This document shows positions 35,441-49,200 of a DNA stretch of 64,000 bases, in pieces; the first letter of the stretch is position 1; the number at the start of each line of letters is the position of its first letter. Under the pieces are notes generated by a model. The model was not told the origin of the DNA. It did no database searches and was given only the letters and a program-made list of their open reading frames with translations. The translations under genes were made by a program, and so were the position numbers. Location of the stretch: positions 912,670-976,669 of the forward strand of contig JACTAT010000025.1 of assembly GCA_014526335.1 (NCBI GenBank), given 5' to 3'. This DNA is from Chrysaora quinquecirrha. Taxonomy: Eukaryota > Cnidaria > Scyphozoa > Semaeostomeae > Pelagiidae.

Positions 35441-35823
35441 GTTGCTATTTTTTTTATAAGAACAAAGTATATAAGAACATAAGGCTTCAGAGGCTGAAAA
35501 GTTAAGAACATGCTAAGAACATTACAAGGCTTTGTAAAGCTAGAAACAAATGAGAATTTAAGTTCTTTGGTGGCGCTGTCCTGTTCTCAACTCTAGAAAA
35601 CAGGTGAAGCCGGTGAACTATCAATCATTGTGAATATATGTGACATTTTTACATGTGCGTCCCTTTTCGTAGCAATTACCATCTAATTTGAAGAACAACA
35701 GCTTTTTAAAAAGCAAGAAAATTAAGAACATGTTAAGAACATTTTGAGCCTTCAAATCGGCAAAATTAAGAACATTGCATGGCTTTCTTCAATTTCAGTG
35801 TTCTTATAAAAAAAAACGTGTAA
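35441..35823. mobile_element. TATAAG-type short inverted-repeat element, AAGAAC subtype
   Basis: Left terminus TTTTTTTTATAAGAAC, right terminus GTTCTTATAAAAAAAAACGTGT. TTAAGAACAT recurs five or more times inside. Confidence 0.7.
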
Positions 35824-36035
35824 AAAAATTGATGAATAGTGTATGCTGTGTATGTTTATTGTTTAATGCGCAATTGTTAAACGTCGTTTTCGATCTTTGC
35901 AAGACGTCTTGCATGCAACGGCAACACAGACTTAGGCTTGAGTTTAGTTTGAATGCAGATATCTCAAACATTTTCTTTGATCTATAAACCATATGAATTT
36001 ACTAATAAATGATTCCATTGTTAATATTTCCGTTG

Positions 36036-36536
36036 CAGGCTGCGAATCGAGACTGGCCGGAGAGAAAATTTACTTGTCGAGGACAGAAATTGCCTGATGT
36101 GTAATGGAAACACGATTGAAGACGAGGTGCATTTTCTTACAATCTGCCCAAAGTACAACAGTTTACGAACTGAGCTTTATGAAAAAATTGAAAAGTCTGA
36201 GCTCCTCTCACCAAAACAGAAATTCATTTATATGTTGTCAAGTGAGAACCTGAAATTAATCAGATGGGTAGCTTGTTTTATTAAAGATTCATGTGAAATA
36301 CGCTGTGGCACAAATAATATTTGAACCTACTGGTCACCGTTCTCTCCTACATCTCCTCTTAGCTATTTTTCTCATTACTATTTTAGTTTAGTTTTATATT
36401 CAATTTACCCATTTTACTCTACTTGGGCTTGTTTTGTTTTTTGTAACTAAGGTAGTGAAAACTATTTTAAATTGTATACATAACGACGCTCCTGTATTGT
36501 GTAGCAAGTTATATTTTGATTGATTGATTGATATAT
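36036..36536 (+). pseudogene. 3' end of a non-LTR (LINE) retrotransposon
   Basis: The frame at about 36038-36323 reads LRIETGRR, then a C-x2-C pattern and IEDEVHFLTICPKY. This is the typical C-terminal tail of jockey/CR1-like reverse-transcriptase polyproteins. The 3' UTR ends at a short TGATTGATTGAT run near 36518-36535, a usual LINE tail. The rest of the element is missing, as expected for 5' truncation. Confidence 0.8.
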
Positions 36537-36582
36537 TAATTGAATTTACATTTTAATACATCCATCGTACTCTTTCAAGTAC

Positions 36583-36863
36583 ACAAGACCTTGATCAAAC
36601 AACCAAACATTGTAGGTCAAACATTTGAGATTTCCTTTACAATAAATATTTGACGGTTTTGCAACGTCACAAAAAATTGCTTGACAAGCACGATTTGCTG
36701 AGCAATGTTTTGAAACAATTTAAAAACATTTTCTTCTTCTCAAAAGCAAAATTGTTTTATGAGCAATGTTTTGTGACATGGAAAAACGAAGAAACAGTGC
36801 GTTTCACAAAGAAACTCTCAGATGTTTGACAAACAGTGTTTGATCGTTTGGAACCGGCCTAAA
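36583..36863. mobile_element. GGCC-CAAACGATCAAACATT inverted-repeat element, copy 4
   Basis: From ACCTTGATCAAACAACCAAACA to TTTGATCGTTTGGAACCGGCCTAA, with the family interior. Confidence 0.65.
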
Positions 36864-37201
36864 TCTAGAACAGTGGGTTTTCTTTTGATAAAACTGAAGA
36901 AGCTCACCTACAGGTACAGGGCATGATAAGCCAAGACCAAAACAATCAGAGTTTATACGAATAGTGGTACCGTCTATGGTAATGGTGTTGGTAGTGGGCC
37001 ATGGCTTCGATTCAGCGTCAGTGATTCGAACACGAGACGAGCAGAACAGAATTCGAAGGATCCAGTTCATTATCGGACGAGTTTTCAAGTTTTGTGGGAC
37101 CGGTCATTATTTGACCCGGACAAAACGGTGTTTCATGAAATCTTGACGAAATTTGATTTGGCTAATTATCGCTATTTGACAAAAATGAAATTGTCAAATA
37201 C

Positions 37202-40200
37202 TTAGAATGCAGTTTTGTGTTTTTTAACTTCCACCATAACATGATGTATGTTGATCAGTTCTCTTCTAACAGCTAGCCGGCTGAATGGTGCTTGTGAAAG
37301 AATCTTCTGGAATCTATGGTAGTATTGTATAAGTTGGGCTAAAGCGGCCTAAAAAAAGAAAAAAATTAACATAAGAATTAACAATACCAGAGATTTTGTA
37401 AAACCTTTGCCTTTCAGCAACTCCAGTGAAATTATTCGAATGTCTAAAGACATGGCTAAACTAGGAGACTTGTCGCGCGCGACACTGTATTCGGCGTGTC
37501 TCCCAGGATGGCTAAACATGCGAGTTACAAGCAAGCAACATGTCCCTCGAGTCATTTGCATGTCGCGGAGACAAGAAATGTTTCTGTTGTCTCCCAGAAA
37601 TATTTGCGTGTCGCTTGCTACAAATTTTGTTGCGCGCTACAAAGTTTCCAACTGGGAGACATCGAGGGGACATGTCACGCGCGACATGTCTTCTAGTTTA
37701 GCCAGGCCTTAACAGTCCTAACCATAAGTTGGTATTTGTTTAGATCGCAAAAATTGTATTTCATAAAGAACACCGAAGCTTAGCTCTCATAATATCGTAA
37801 GAGAAGGCGAAGTATCGCTGATCCCAACTTTTATCTTCCATAACGATAAAAAAAGTGTTTCCATTCATCGGGGTAGGCTACAGTCGACGATTGTCAGCCT
37901 AAAATTTTTATACATCAGCTACGAGAAGAAAACGTGAGGAATGATTTTCGTTTTATCGGTTCGTTGCCAAGCTGAGTCTACGTTAGGGACACTTGTTTCC
38001 AAAAAATATTATCTGATTTGAATAGTTGAAAGAGTCGCGAAAATTGAATTCGATCTACCCAAGCTTGGTTCATGGTGTCAGAAGCTCAGTGACATTGGGG
38101 TTCTAGCCCCAGCTAGCTACGGTAGCGTCACAGCCAGGGTCAAGGTCTCGATTAGTTAACCTATTAATGAGATCCTAATCCTAGCGACTGGCACTGAATA
38201 CACAATTTCACCTTCCAGCTAAGAAGATTGAAGGTGAGATGTTTTGGACCTTAGCATTTAGTTCATTGGTAGAAGGGATGACCCATGTCTTAATATCAGA
38301 TGAAACTCAATTCTATTTGAAGAGAAAAACACAGTTTTAGGACTCGTACATTGATAAAATCAATATATATTAAGTGTTTTCTTTAAGTGGTCTGAGCTGA
38401 GGAAATAACATTACCTGAAGAATGTTTGTTCCAGTTTTGAAATTAGAGAAAGAACGCATCACATCCTGGTTAATAGTTTCTATCGCCTGCTTCCAATCAG
38501 CGGCAAAACCTCTGACCAACTGCTCAATCTTATCTGCAAAACACAAAAATAAAAAGTTCTACTTTATTCGAAAAAAACACGACTCTATTTGTTTTAAAAA
38601 TGGTGCGCCTTAGAGCTCTCCACGAATTAGCATATCCTCTCTGCCTAAGTCGACTAGTCATTGATTTAGAAATCCTAATAGTCAGAAGTTTGATGTAGAA
38701 GTCGACTAGTCATAGATGACCTACAGTAGATCACTCTGTGCGCCGGGTCTATGGCAGCATATTAACATATTTATTACCAATCGATCTACCAAACACACCT
38801 GTATATATCCTACTGAGTTGTTAAGAAGCCCCCAACAAGTAAGCCCTTACCCTTTGTGGTATTGATTAAAAAAAAGTCGAGGTTTATATTCTATTACTAG
38901 CATTGGGCCAACGGACTTTACACCTGGTCTGCATGCGCATAGCATTAACCAGGGTGCAGCCACATACGGCGCTCATAAGTACAGACCAGTTATGTAATAA
39001 AATTTAAAAGAAACTCACATTCGTCCATACGAGGCAGCGAAGAGCCTCGTTCAAGCATTGGTTCTGTTTCCTTCACAAATGATATCATTCCTCCAAAGTA
39101 AGGCGACAAGACCTAGAAAATGATATATAATAGATAGAAATGAACTCTCAACCACGCCCCTAGGCCCAATAAATTTTCTCGAATCTCAACAATCAAATCG
39201 ATTTGGGCCCAAGAACCGGTCACAAAAATCTATCAAAAAACTGGCAATTTCGGCCTAGGCACCAAAAGAAGATGTAGAAGGCATAGCATGAAAAATTGAA
39301 AACCTCTTCAACATATTCCTGAGTCCTTCCATTCAATAACTGCTGAAAACTCTCTGTTTCCTTCGAGTCCTCTGCGGTTCTTTCCTATGAAATAAAAAGA
39401 AAAACATCGTTAAACATGCATAAAACTACGCATCTCGAAATCGATTAGCTTTTTGCAGCCCCTAATCCCTTTGACTTCTGTTCATTAATTAATAATTTTG
39501 CTTGGGACAGTTGAGAAAAATCAAAACCGTATTATTTTAAACTTTTGATTCTTTTTCACAATGCAAAAAGCTTTGCTCAGTAAATTCTTTTTTCATAAGA
39601 ACAAGGAAATTTTGACTGAGACTGGCTGTTCTTAATTCCTTGGTTAGTCAGACAGTAATATTTTTCAGTGAATGTCTGGAATGGTAGTATGCTTGTGTAA
39701 AAAATGTAGCGTGCTTCTCTATTTCTTTGTTTGCTTGCCTTTTACATTCAGTCTGCATGTCTTACTTTCATATCAGGCTGATATTCTTAGGGCTATTTAA
39801 AGGCCAGCCTTAGCTTTTTCTCATTCTGTACTTAAAATCTTGGTAAAATCCTGGCTCGTGTTCTTATAAAATTGCTCTCATAAAAAAACGAATGAAGTAA
39901 AAAGTAAGTACATCGACAGAAGCAAGAGGCAAAGATATAACGCTTTTGCATGCAATTACTCATAGCTGCTACTTTCCTCACCCTGCATGGGGCACACTCC
40001 CAGCTTAACGGAAGAAAGAAAAAACAAAACAAGAAACTTACAGCAAGTACTTGTAACATCATGTCGTAATTGTTGATCAGAAAAACAAGTTGATCTTTTC
40101 GATTCACGAATTCTGCAGCTCGACGAAGAATAAAGTTTTCTACTTCATTCTGGAGCAATCCCAAGGATTTAGAAACCTAAAAGCAAAAATAAAACGCAAT

Positions 40201-43200
40201 AGTTTTGGCAGAAAAATTACGACGACAATCATTGTACGATATTTAGACCATTAGGCAAGTAAAAACAAGTTGACAAATCCAGTAATATGATAATGGCAAA
40301 AAATGACATAGCCGGTTTCAACAAAATAGCATTACATTATAAAACTAGAACTGAAATTGGCTAGTTACGTAGTTTGACACAAAAAGGCAGTGTGATAGTG
40401 CAGACGTGCTCTATTTTAACGGCAAAACAGACGGTTTGTAGTCCGTTGATTCAGCGCAGGAATATGAGATACGAACCCTAAAAGCGAAAAGGTGGGAGCC
40501 AAGAGCGTGAAGAATATTTCCGAAAAGAACACAACACGTTTTTACTTACTCGATCGTCAGGAAAACTTTCATTTAGGCTGTTGATAGCAGCAGAAAATTC
40601 AGCATACCTTCTTGTTATCTGACACAAAAAAAATCAACCAATCAGTCAGTCAGTCAATCAGTCAGTCAGTCAGTCAGTCAGTCAGTCAGTCAGTCAGTCA
40701 GTCAGTCAGTCAGTCAGTCAGTCAGTCAGTCAGTCAGTCAGTCAGTCAGTCAGTCAGTCAGTCAGTCAGTCAGTCAGTCAGTCAGTCAGTCAGTCAGTCA
40801 GTCAGTCAGCCAGTCAAGAAACAGAATCAACGTCATCTTACTTACATAATGCGGACGGACATCAATCGACCCAAGTTTCTGTGGATCTGTGTCACGAATA
40901 CTTTGAGAATTCAACTCAATGATATGCTGAAAACGAGGCCACAAAAGATCTAGTAATGTGTTCCAATACCTATGGAAAAGAAAAATCTCGCTTTCATGTC
41001 AACATCTTGTTATTTCGGAATCTGCAAAGAAACTATCCAGAACTTCTCTTTTATTCCCCTTTTATTTCATAGCAAATACTGTGTTTGAAAAAGTTAGACA
41101 AATCTCTTGGACTTACTTTTCTAAAGCAGGCACTTCTCTTTTCAGCATGATGATTTTGTATCGATGAATAATATGAATACACAGAAAAATGGCAATGGCG
41201 TCGTAACAACTTGGCACATAGCTTTCCATATGTTTCTGTAAGATAAAACCAAATCTACTCGTCTAACAATAAAAGAGATTCTTTTTATTACATCTAGTTT
41301 CATTTATATTATTCAAACACGGAAAAGGGGTCAGCCATCCACCAACGGCTTTGCGAAGTTTTCATTTAACGGGAAATCTTTGGGACTGAACCAATGTTAT
41401 TCTCAATTTGAAGGTGCTCGGGGATCGTGAAATCCAACCGGCTCTTTGTGTCATAACCTCAGCGAGGTCGGGTTTCGAGCCCCATGGTAGCGTCAGTCAC
41501 AGCCAGTGTCGAGGTCTCGGTTAGTTAACGTACTACTGAGATCCTAGCAACTGCTGCTAAACACACTATTTCACCATCACAATTGTATTGACGTGTCCAT
41601 TTGCAATGAAATTTTGTAATTTCGGACAAAAAATTTTAGGGCTCAGCAAAGAAGCTGTCAGCAACTATATAGCAAGGAATATGTCGCTTCTGACAAACTT
41701 TTTAGGCCAAATCGTTTTTGTTTATACCCATTAATGCAAATCTTGCCAATTTGAACTAGGGAAAGCGCCAAAATATTAATGAAAAGTGCTAATAGAAGAC
41801 TTCAGCAACTCATAAACAACTCTGAGGGCAGGTATGTCATTTAAGATTTTTTTAGGGCTGGCTAGTCACGTTGCTTATTAAAAAATGTATTTTTATCTAA
41901 AATCTACAATATTGATTCACTTACCCCAAATAATGTGACGACTTTTCCCATTACAGCAATGAATAAATCTTTTGCCTGATTACCAGTAACCATGAAGAAA
42001 TCACTGAGAAATAGATATTCACGACAGCAGTTGTCTAACAAAGCGAAGTGCTGGCTTCTGAATAAGGCCTCGAATGAATACTAAAAAAAGAAAGCATTTA
42101 AATTCACTTAGGCCCTGACCAAACGTCCAAACATTGTTTTTCAAACACTTGATACTTGCTTGTCAAGATAATGTTTGACCGTTTGGCAATGGTGAAAAAC
42201 ATTGCTTGTCAAACATTTTTTGCATGCATGAAGCAAAACATGTTTTTGAACTCTTCAACAAAAGTACTACAACGAATTTAGCTTGTGTTTGTTTGTCCAG
42301 CAATGTATTGTGACGTGGCCAAACGGTCAAACATTGTTTATAAAGCAATTCTGAAATGTTTGAACAACAATGTTTGATCGTTTGACCAGGGCCTTAAGAA
42401 ATATTTAAGGGCAAAAGTACAAAAGTTAATAAGATTCATCAGGCTTAGGGCCTTGGCCAGACGATTAAACATTGTTCGTCAAACATTTGAAATTTGCTCA
42501 TAAAATTATAGGCCCTGGTCAAGCGATCAAGCAATGTTTGCCAAACATTTGAAATTTGCTTTCTCAAGCAATGTTTAATATCAAAAACATTTTTTGCTAT
42601 ACGCAAGTAAAACATTTTTGACAAATATCGTTTGCGATATGGCCAAACGGTAAAACATTTTGCTCGACAAGCAAATTTCAATGTTTGACAAACAAGGTTT
42701 GATTGCTTGGTTCGTTATTATCCTAACCATCGATAAAGAACATTTCTAGGCCTCAAGACCAGCTTACCCTTTTTTCTGATTTCTGTGCAGCGTGTGGAAC
42801 AATGATTGGCTCTTCCAGTTCGGATGTCAAAACGTTGCCACGGTTACCAAGACTGAAGATGGTAGAGCGATTCTTGAGTGGTTGCTTCGAAGAAAAGAAC
42901 CCTATAGAGGCAAAAAATTTTTAGAAGGAATCCTTATAACTACTGTACCCTTATAAAGATGCATAAGTTTGAGCATTTGCCTTGAAAAAGGGCATTACAA
43001 AATTGCTGAGTTTTTGAAAAACGAGACTCTAAGTAGAAAAAATGTATACTTAAACCTTTGTTCATAAAAAGATTGCTTAAAATTGTTACCAGTCAGCCAT
43101 CGCTTACCCCTCTTTGCACTGTCTTCAAGTCCCATTAAATCATCTTTGTCCGCGACCTCTTCAAACTTAGAAGCGAAAATATAGTTAAACTTAAATCGCT

Positions 43201-46200
43201 GTAACAACGCAAAGAAATTTGATAAATTTCTGGAAAAGCTAAATTAGCCCCTACCTGTAATTTCATTAACTTGCTAATATATCCTCTGAAATATGAAAAA
43301 TAAATTTTGCTCATTGTGTCGACATATTCATCTCGAATCTCACGTGCCACTTGTCTGTGATGAGCCAGAAGAAATTCATAAAAATATCTAAAAAGAAATA
43401 TTATTCATCAAAGCTTTCAGAACCAGTATCTTAATGAAATACACTCTTTTATAAGAACCAGGAAATTTTAATTGGGCCTGCCTGTTCTTAAGTTTTTGCC
43501 TTTTTGAGCTTGAAATGTTCTTAATTTGTTCTTAATTTCTTGGTTAATTAGACATCTATACGTTTCAGTGAATGTCTGGAGTGGTACTAGGTTGGTATAA
43601 AAATGCAGCATGCTTGCCTATTTCTTTGCTCGCTTGCTTTTTACGTTTAGTCTGACTGTCTTACTCGGTCTTACTTTTATAATGTGGGTGAAATCCAGGC
43701 TCGTGTTCTTTTAAAATTGTTCTTATAAAAGAAAAAGAGTGTAAGTGCCTGAAAAAGGTAAAGGCATCTTCATCCTTACAGTTGCTACAAATAAACTAAT
43801 AAACAATTAAAACTTCTTCTACGTTATACCTTTTTAGGCAATATGTAGTATTATATACATACATATAAATCAAAACGGGAGGAAAGCCTTGGGCTGTATG
43901 ACTTAGAGAGAGAGTTACTCGGCGATATCATTGAGCTCAATAGCTCAGTGGAAACGTCGTTGGCTCTCTGATCATGCAGTCCAGGTTCCCGTCCCATCTA
44001 TTGTGGTATGCCTTTTTGGGATTTTTTGCCTAATCTCACCTATTTTTGAGCAATGCATTCTGTGGTATTTGATAATTCGACATTGGTTTTCTACATTGGT
44101 AAATTCGTTGCAAAATGAATTCTCGAAGCTTCTGAACGGCCTAAAAGTAAATAACGTTATTTTAAATATGAATATAGAAACTGATCATAAGCCCCTCCCC
44201 ATTGAGGCCCCCACCTCAAATAAGCCCCCCTCCAAAATAATAAAAAATTATTAAGCCCCCAGGGAGCTAATTCGAGGATTTATGGTAGATACAAAGAGGA
44301 AAATCCTTAAAAAAGCCATAAATAAATAGGTGAAGGCGAAGGCGAATATGTGTACTTCGCGCCAGTCGCTAGGATCTCAGTAATAGGTTAACTAATCGAG
44401 ACCTCGACCCTGGCTATGACGCTACTGTAGCTAGGGCTCGAATCCGGACCTCGCTGAGCTTCTGACACCACTAGTCAGCTGGATTAGGCCACGACGTCAC
44501 AGCACCTTCACACACCAATAAAATTCCTTCCAGTACTCTGGAGTACCGAATAATCGTCCCCCCGCTTGTAAATTTTTGAAAAACTTTCCAACTCCCCGCT
44601 CCTATTCCAACCCCCCCTTTATTAGCGGAACAAAATTTGGTAAATGAATATTTTAAAATTTGATTAAAATAAGTTTTTCTTTGCTGTCCCACGAGTTAAC
44701 TGAGTATATAATACGCATTTTTTATCGCTATATTGCAAAATGGCTTTCGTTTGTTATCATACACTGTACGAACATTAGAGCTTCTGTTATGCTAAAGCAA
44801 TTGGTTTTGCATTTTCAAACTCCCCCGTTTATCCCCCCCGGTTATTAAATTTTAACAATATTTCCACCCCCTGATTATTTCCACCCCCCTGATTATTTGA
44901 TACTTCAGAGTAAATAAAATTATAGATGATTTGTAGAAATACCTTAGTTTTGAGTTTATCGAGGACATCTTTGACATCATTACACGCCATAGCTATGTTC
45001 TATCTACATCTACATCTATATTAAAACTTTGCAAGACCAATTGGCACAACTTCAAAGGGGTCACTTGTCACTGACCAGAAAGTAAAATTCAAATAAAAAC
45101 CAAAAAAGTCCAAAAGTCTCTAAAATACATAATCTAATTAAAATTACTAAGATCTAACTTGAAGGAATCCCTGATTGTTCTAGCGAAAAACTATTTTTAT
45201 AAGATCCTACATTGCATATGTACAAAGCTAGAAGAGTTTTGTCTCGTACTCCTGGTCTTTTTCGTTACAGAACTTGGAAGTTTTACCGCTGAATCGTTTT
45301 TACAATATCCCTGAATAATGACAAACGCGCTTGCTCCCTCCTGTTACCTGATGCAACCATTCCAAACTTGATGCAACACAGAAATGCAAGCAATTTTATG
45401 CGATGCAACATATAGTGCCTGCCAAAACTGGTGTTGCATCAAATGTTGCATCGTTATAACAAGGGAAGACTTAGGAAAAATGAAGCAAGCAATCTTACTT
45501 GCGGGGGAGGAGTTTTCAGCTGCTATAAATTACGTTAATAACGCAAGTATTCCATTACTTTTGGCAAACATTGAAGGTTACTAAAAGATGCAACATTATG
45601 TTGCATGTTGCACTGGTTTTAAATTTGATTCGACATACAGACACAAGAAATATGCGATGAAATATAGGTCGGTAAACGATGCAATATTAACCATGCAACA
45701 GATGTTGCATCAAATGTTGCATTGCTAGGACAGGATAAAACAAGAGAAGACTTGAGAAACAAACAAGCAATCTTACTGAATCATTGTGTCGCCAACAAGC
45801 ATTTCATCGATAAATTGACTTAGTTCACCGCGTATTGCCTTGAAAAATGAACACAATACATGTTAAAGATTTATCACTGTGAAAATCGTAAAATAGCACC
45901 GGTAAAACCATGTTTCTTTTCTGCTACAAAAACAGACAACACTCTCATTCAGCCTTGTCTTACATTCCCTTTGATCTAAGGCCTTGAAAGCCAGAGGAAA
46001 GTGACTAAAATGGTAATTCGTTCATTTGAAAGTTCAGAGAAATAACAATTCCGATTCTTCTCAACGTTTGACGGGAGTTGATACGAAATAAGGGCTTCAA
46101 AGCCCCAAAGAATACTGAAATTCTTCCCAGCTCTTTTTGGTATACTTTTTGGTATACTGCACTATATCCAGTAGATGTAAATACCTACTATGCATGTACT

Positions 46201-49200
46201 TTGTGCACATATTCTATCTACGGAAACGAGAACAGACTTAACTAGGGGCAAGAAAAGTAAAGATTGCTAACAGGTCATAATGATTTGGGAGGATGTTAGT
46301 ATTGGGATAACTCTAGAGATTAAAAATTCTGGGTACAATTGAGTTCTGGAGATAGCATTATCATAGCCATTAAGTGTTTTTCATAAAGGTTGTTCTTATA
46401 AAGAAACGTGTTGACAGAAACACGGATAATTACTTCAAGCATACCTGTCTATTCTTCAATTTCACATTCATTGACAGCGATTGTTCTTGTAATGTCTGAA
46501 TTTCTGAACTTATACTCTGAAGATCTGTCTGCAAGATAGGAGACAAGAAATTATGAATAAACTTATCACAAGAATGCCTGAAAATTTTCTTGCTGTCTAT
46601 TTCAACACAGAAATTGTTTGTTGTTCCAAGTATATATAACAGTCATTGTAGCATGATTGTTTTATTTTAAATAACAACTTTCTTACTTTAAGAAAGCATT
46701 TTTTGCTTTGGAAATATCTCGTCCATAAAGGAACAAAAACGGAAAGCAAAAATCTTTTAACTAGCATGTAATAAAGATGAAAGTACCTGAAAACTGCTTA
46801 GCATGTTTTCCATTGTCTGAAAATGAGAAGAAAAATTAAACACATTGACAAATAAAAGCATATAAACATAAATTGATTTTGCAAACAAGGACAACATTTC
46901 ATTTTACCAACCGATAAAATTCCATCACAATTTTTTATTTGTTTGTGTAAACTTGCAATGCTTTTGCTTTCCTTGATGTCTGTGGTTAATTAAGAAGACT
47001 TTTTAACAGTATACAACAATGATGAGGATGATGATTATGGTGATGTTATTGATGATAGATAGATATATAGATGTTATTGATATGATGATATATAGATGAA
47101 CCTCCTGATGACTATGATGATGATGATTCTGATGGTAATGATGATGATGATGATGATAATGATGATGATGAACATGATTGTGATAATTGATATAATAATG
47201 ATGAAGACAGTAAGGATGATGACAATGATCATGATAATCATAACGAGAACAATGACAATCATGGTGATGATGATAATGATGGTGATGATGATAATGATGG
47301 TGAAGATGAAAATGATGATGACAATGATGATGATGATGATAATGATAATGAGAACAATGACAATGATGATGATGATAATGGTGATGATAACAATGATGAA
47401 GACAATGACAATGATGGTGACCATTAGCGTGAATGTATGTTCCTATGTTCCCATTCCCATGAAATTACAGACCTATATAAATAAGCGCTCCTTGCTACAT
47501 AACATTAGTCGACGAGTCAACGCAAGCAAAGACCCAGCTCAGGATCAAAGATGCCACCGACTTCCACTGGTTACCATAGAGGTCCAAAGGCCAAGTGTTG
47601 GACCTTTAAATTCACAAGCTACCCGGAAAATGTCGAAGAGTTGCTGGTGGCGAAGAAGAACGACTTCAATTATCTCGTAGCAGGGAGAGATGAAAATAAA
47701 GCGCAGAATTTCAAATGGCTCAATGGTTTCGTTGTTTTCAAATGTCAAAAGAGGCAGCATCAGGTATTAAAGGTACTCGATGTGGACCACAGAGAAAGGG
47801 ACGAAAGGTTGATAATAACAGTGGCGAATAAATCTTTTCATCAAAATCGACGATATTGCGTGCGAACTTCAAACTTTTTCGAAATAGGACACGATGACAG
47901 ACTGGCCGCATTGAAAGACGACAACAATGACACCATCCTGAAGAACATATCTACATCGCCCGTTATGGACATGCTACAACGCCGAAAGCAGGGTGCGACA
48001 GAGGAATGTATGGTGGAAGAATTTGGGGATTCATGGCTGGCTAACCATCACAGAATCGACGCCAGCATAAAACGAGATCGGCAAGAACTCGCCGAAATCC
48101 AATTACACGAGAAGTTTGAGAAGCTCCAACTTAGACCATGGCAAAATAAAGTGATGAGTTTGCTTCGCGGTCAAGGTCCAAGAATCATCACATTTGTCGT
48201 TGATGAGAATGGGAATTCAGGCAAGACGTATCTTGGGAAATACATCATGGCAACCAAGCAAGCTTTGTACCTAACATCAACAGCCATGAAAGATGTCGCC
48301 TACGCGTGGAAAGGAGAGCGTTATATTGTTTTTGACTTCACCAGGGAATCGGCTGAGCGAATTAACTACTCAACAATCGAGGCTATGAAAAATGGAGTCA
48401 TTTTTAGTAACAAGTACTCAAGCAAGACCAAAACGCATGGAATACCTATAATTGTATGCTTTATGAATAGAAGACCTTTGGCAAAGAAATTCTCTAATGA
48501 TAGATACCAGCTGGTTGTTTTAAATCACAGCAAAGACGTCACAGACAATGAGATTACGTATACAATTGAAGACTGGAGGTCAGCTGATTTTGATGAAGTA
48601 GCTTAGAATATAGTTTTCCATGAAGAGGAAATATGATTGTAACTTGTGTTTATTATGTTGTTGTTGCTGTCACAGTTGTTGTTGTTGTTGTTATCATTGT
48701 TGTTATTGATCTATGTTATGTTTCTTCATACTGTACGTTTATATTCTTAGAAAGAATTTGGGCTTATTCTGGGCTTCTGGCCTCATTTTGATACACGTAT
48801 AAAAAGTATAGGTGGGCTTATTGCCTCGTTATCATATGATCGATTTTATATAGAAATGTATAGGAAACTTTGGGCTTGGGCTTATTCTCTAGAAAGTTTT
48901 CATGTCTGTTGATTTCCATTAACAAAGTATTGGCAAATGTGCTTGGGCTTCTGGCCTCGTTCTCGTATATTACATTTGGGCTTCTTTCACCTGGAAACAT
49001 GAAAACTTTATAGAGAATAAGCCCAAGCCCAAAATTTCCTATACATTTGTATACAAAATTCACGATATCATAACGAGGCAATAAGCCCACCTATACTTTT
49101 TATACGTGCATCAAAATGAGGCCAGAAGCCCAGAAAAAGCCCAAAATTTCAGTGAGTATGTATATCAAGTTGAAATAAAGACAAGAACCTGAGTATTCAT

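Noticed and set aside
36804..37088. 94-codon minus-strand frame, possibly a missing exon of eIF3g or a small gene
   Set aside because: Its 3' part runs into a transposon copy, and the remainder (ITDAESKPWPTT region) matches neither eIF3g nor another family I recognise.
40612..40953. 113-codon SVSQ-repeat protein
   Set aside because: It translates an AGTC microsatellite and then a VPS52 exon on the wrong strand.
45485..45590. Missing VPS52 exon beside the duplicated donor
   Set aside because: In the phase required it meets a stop codon and has no resemblance to VPS52.
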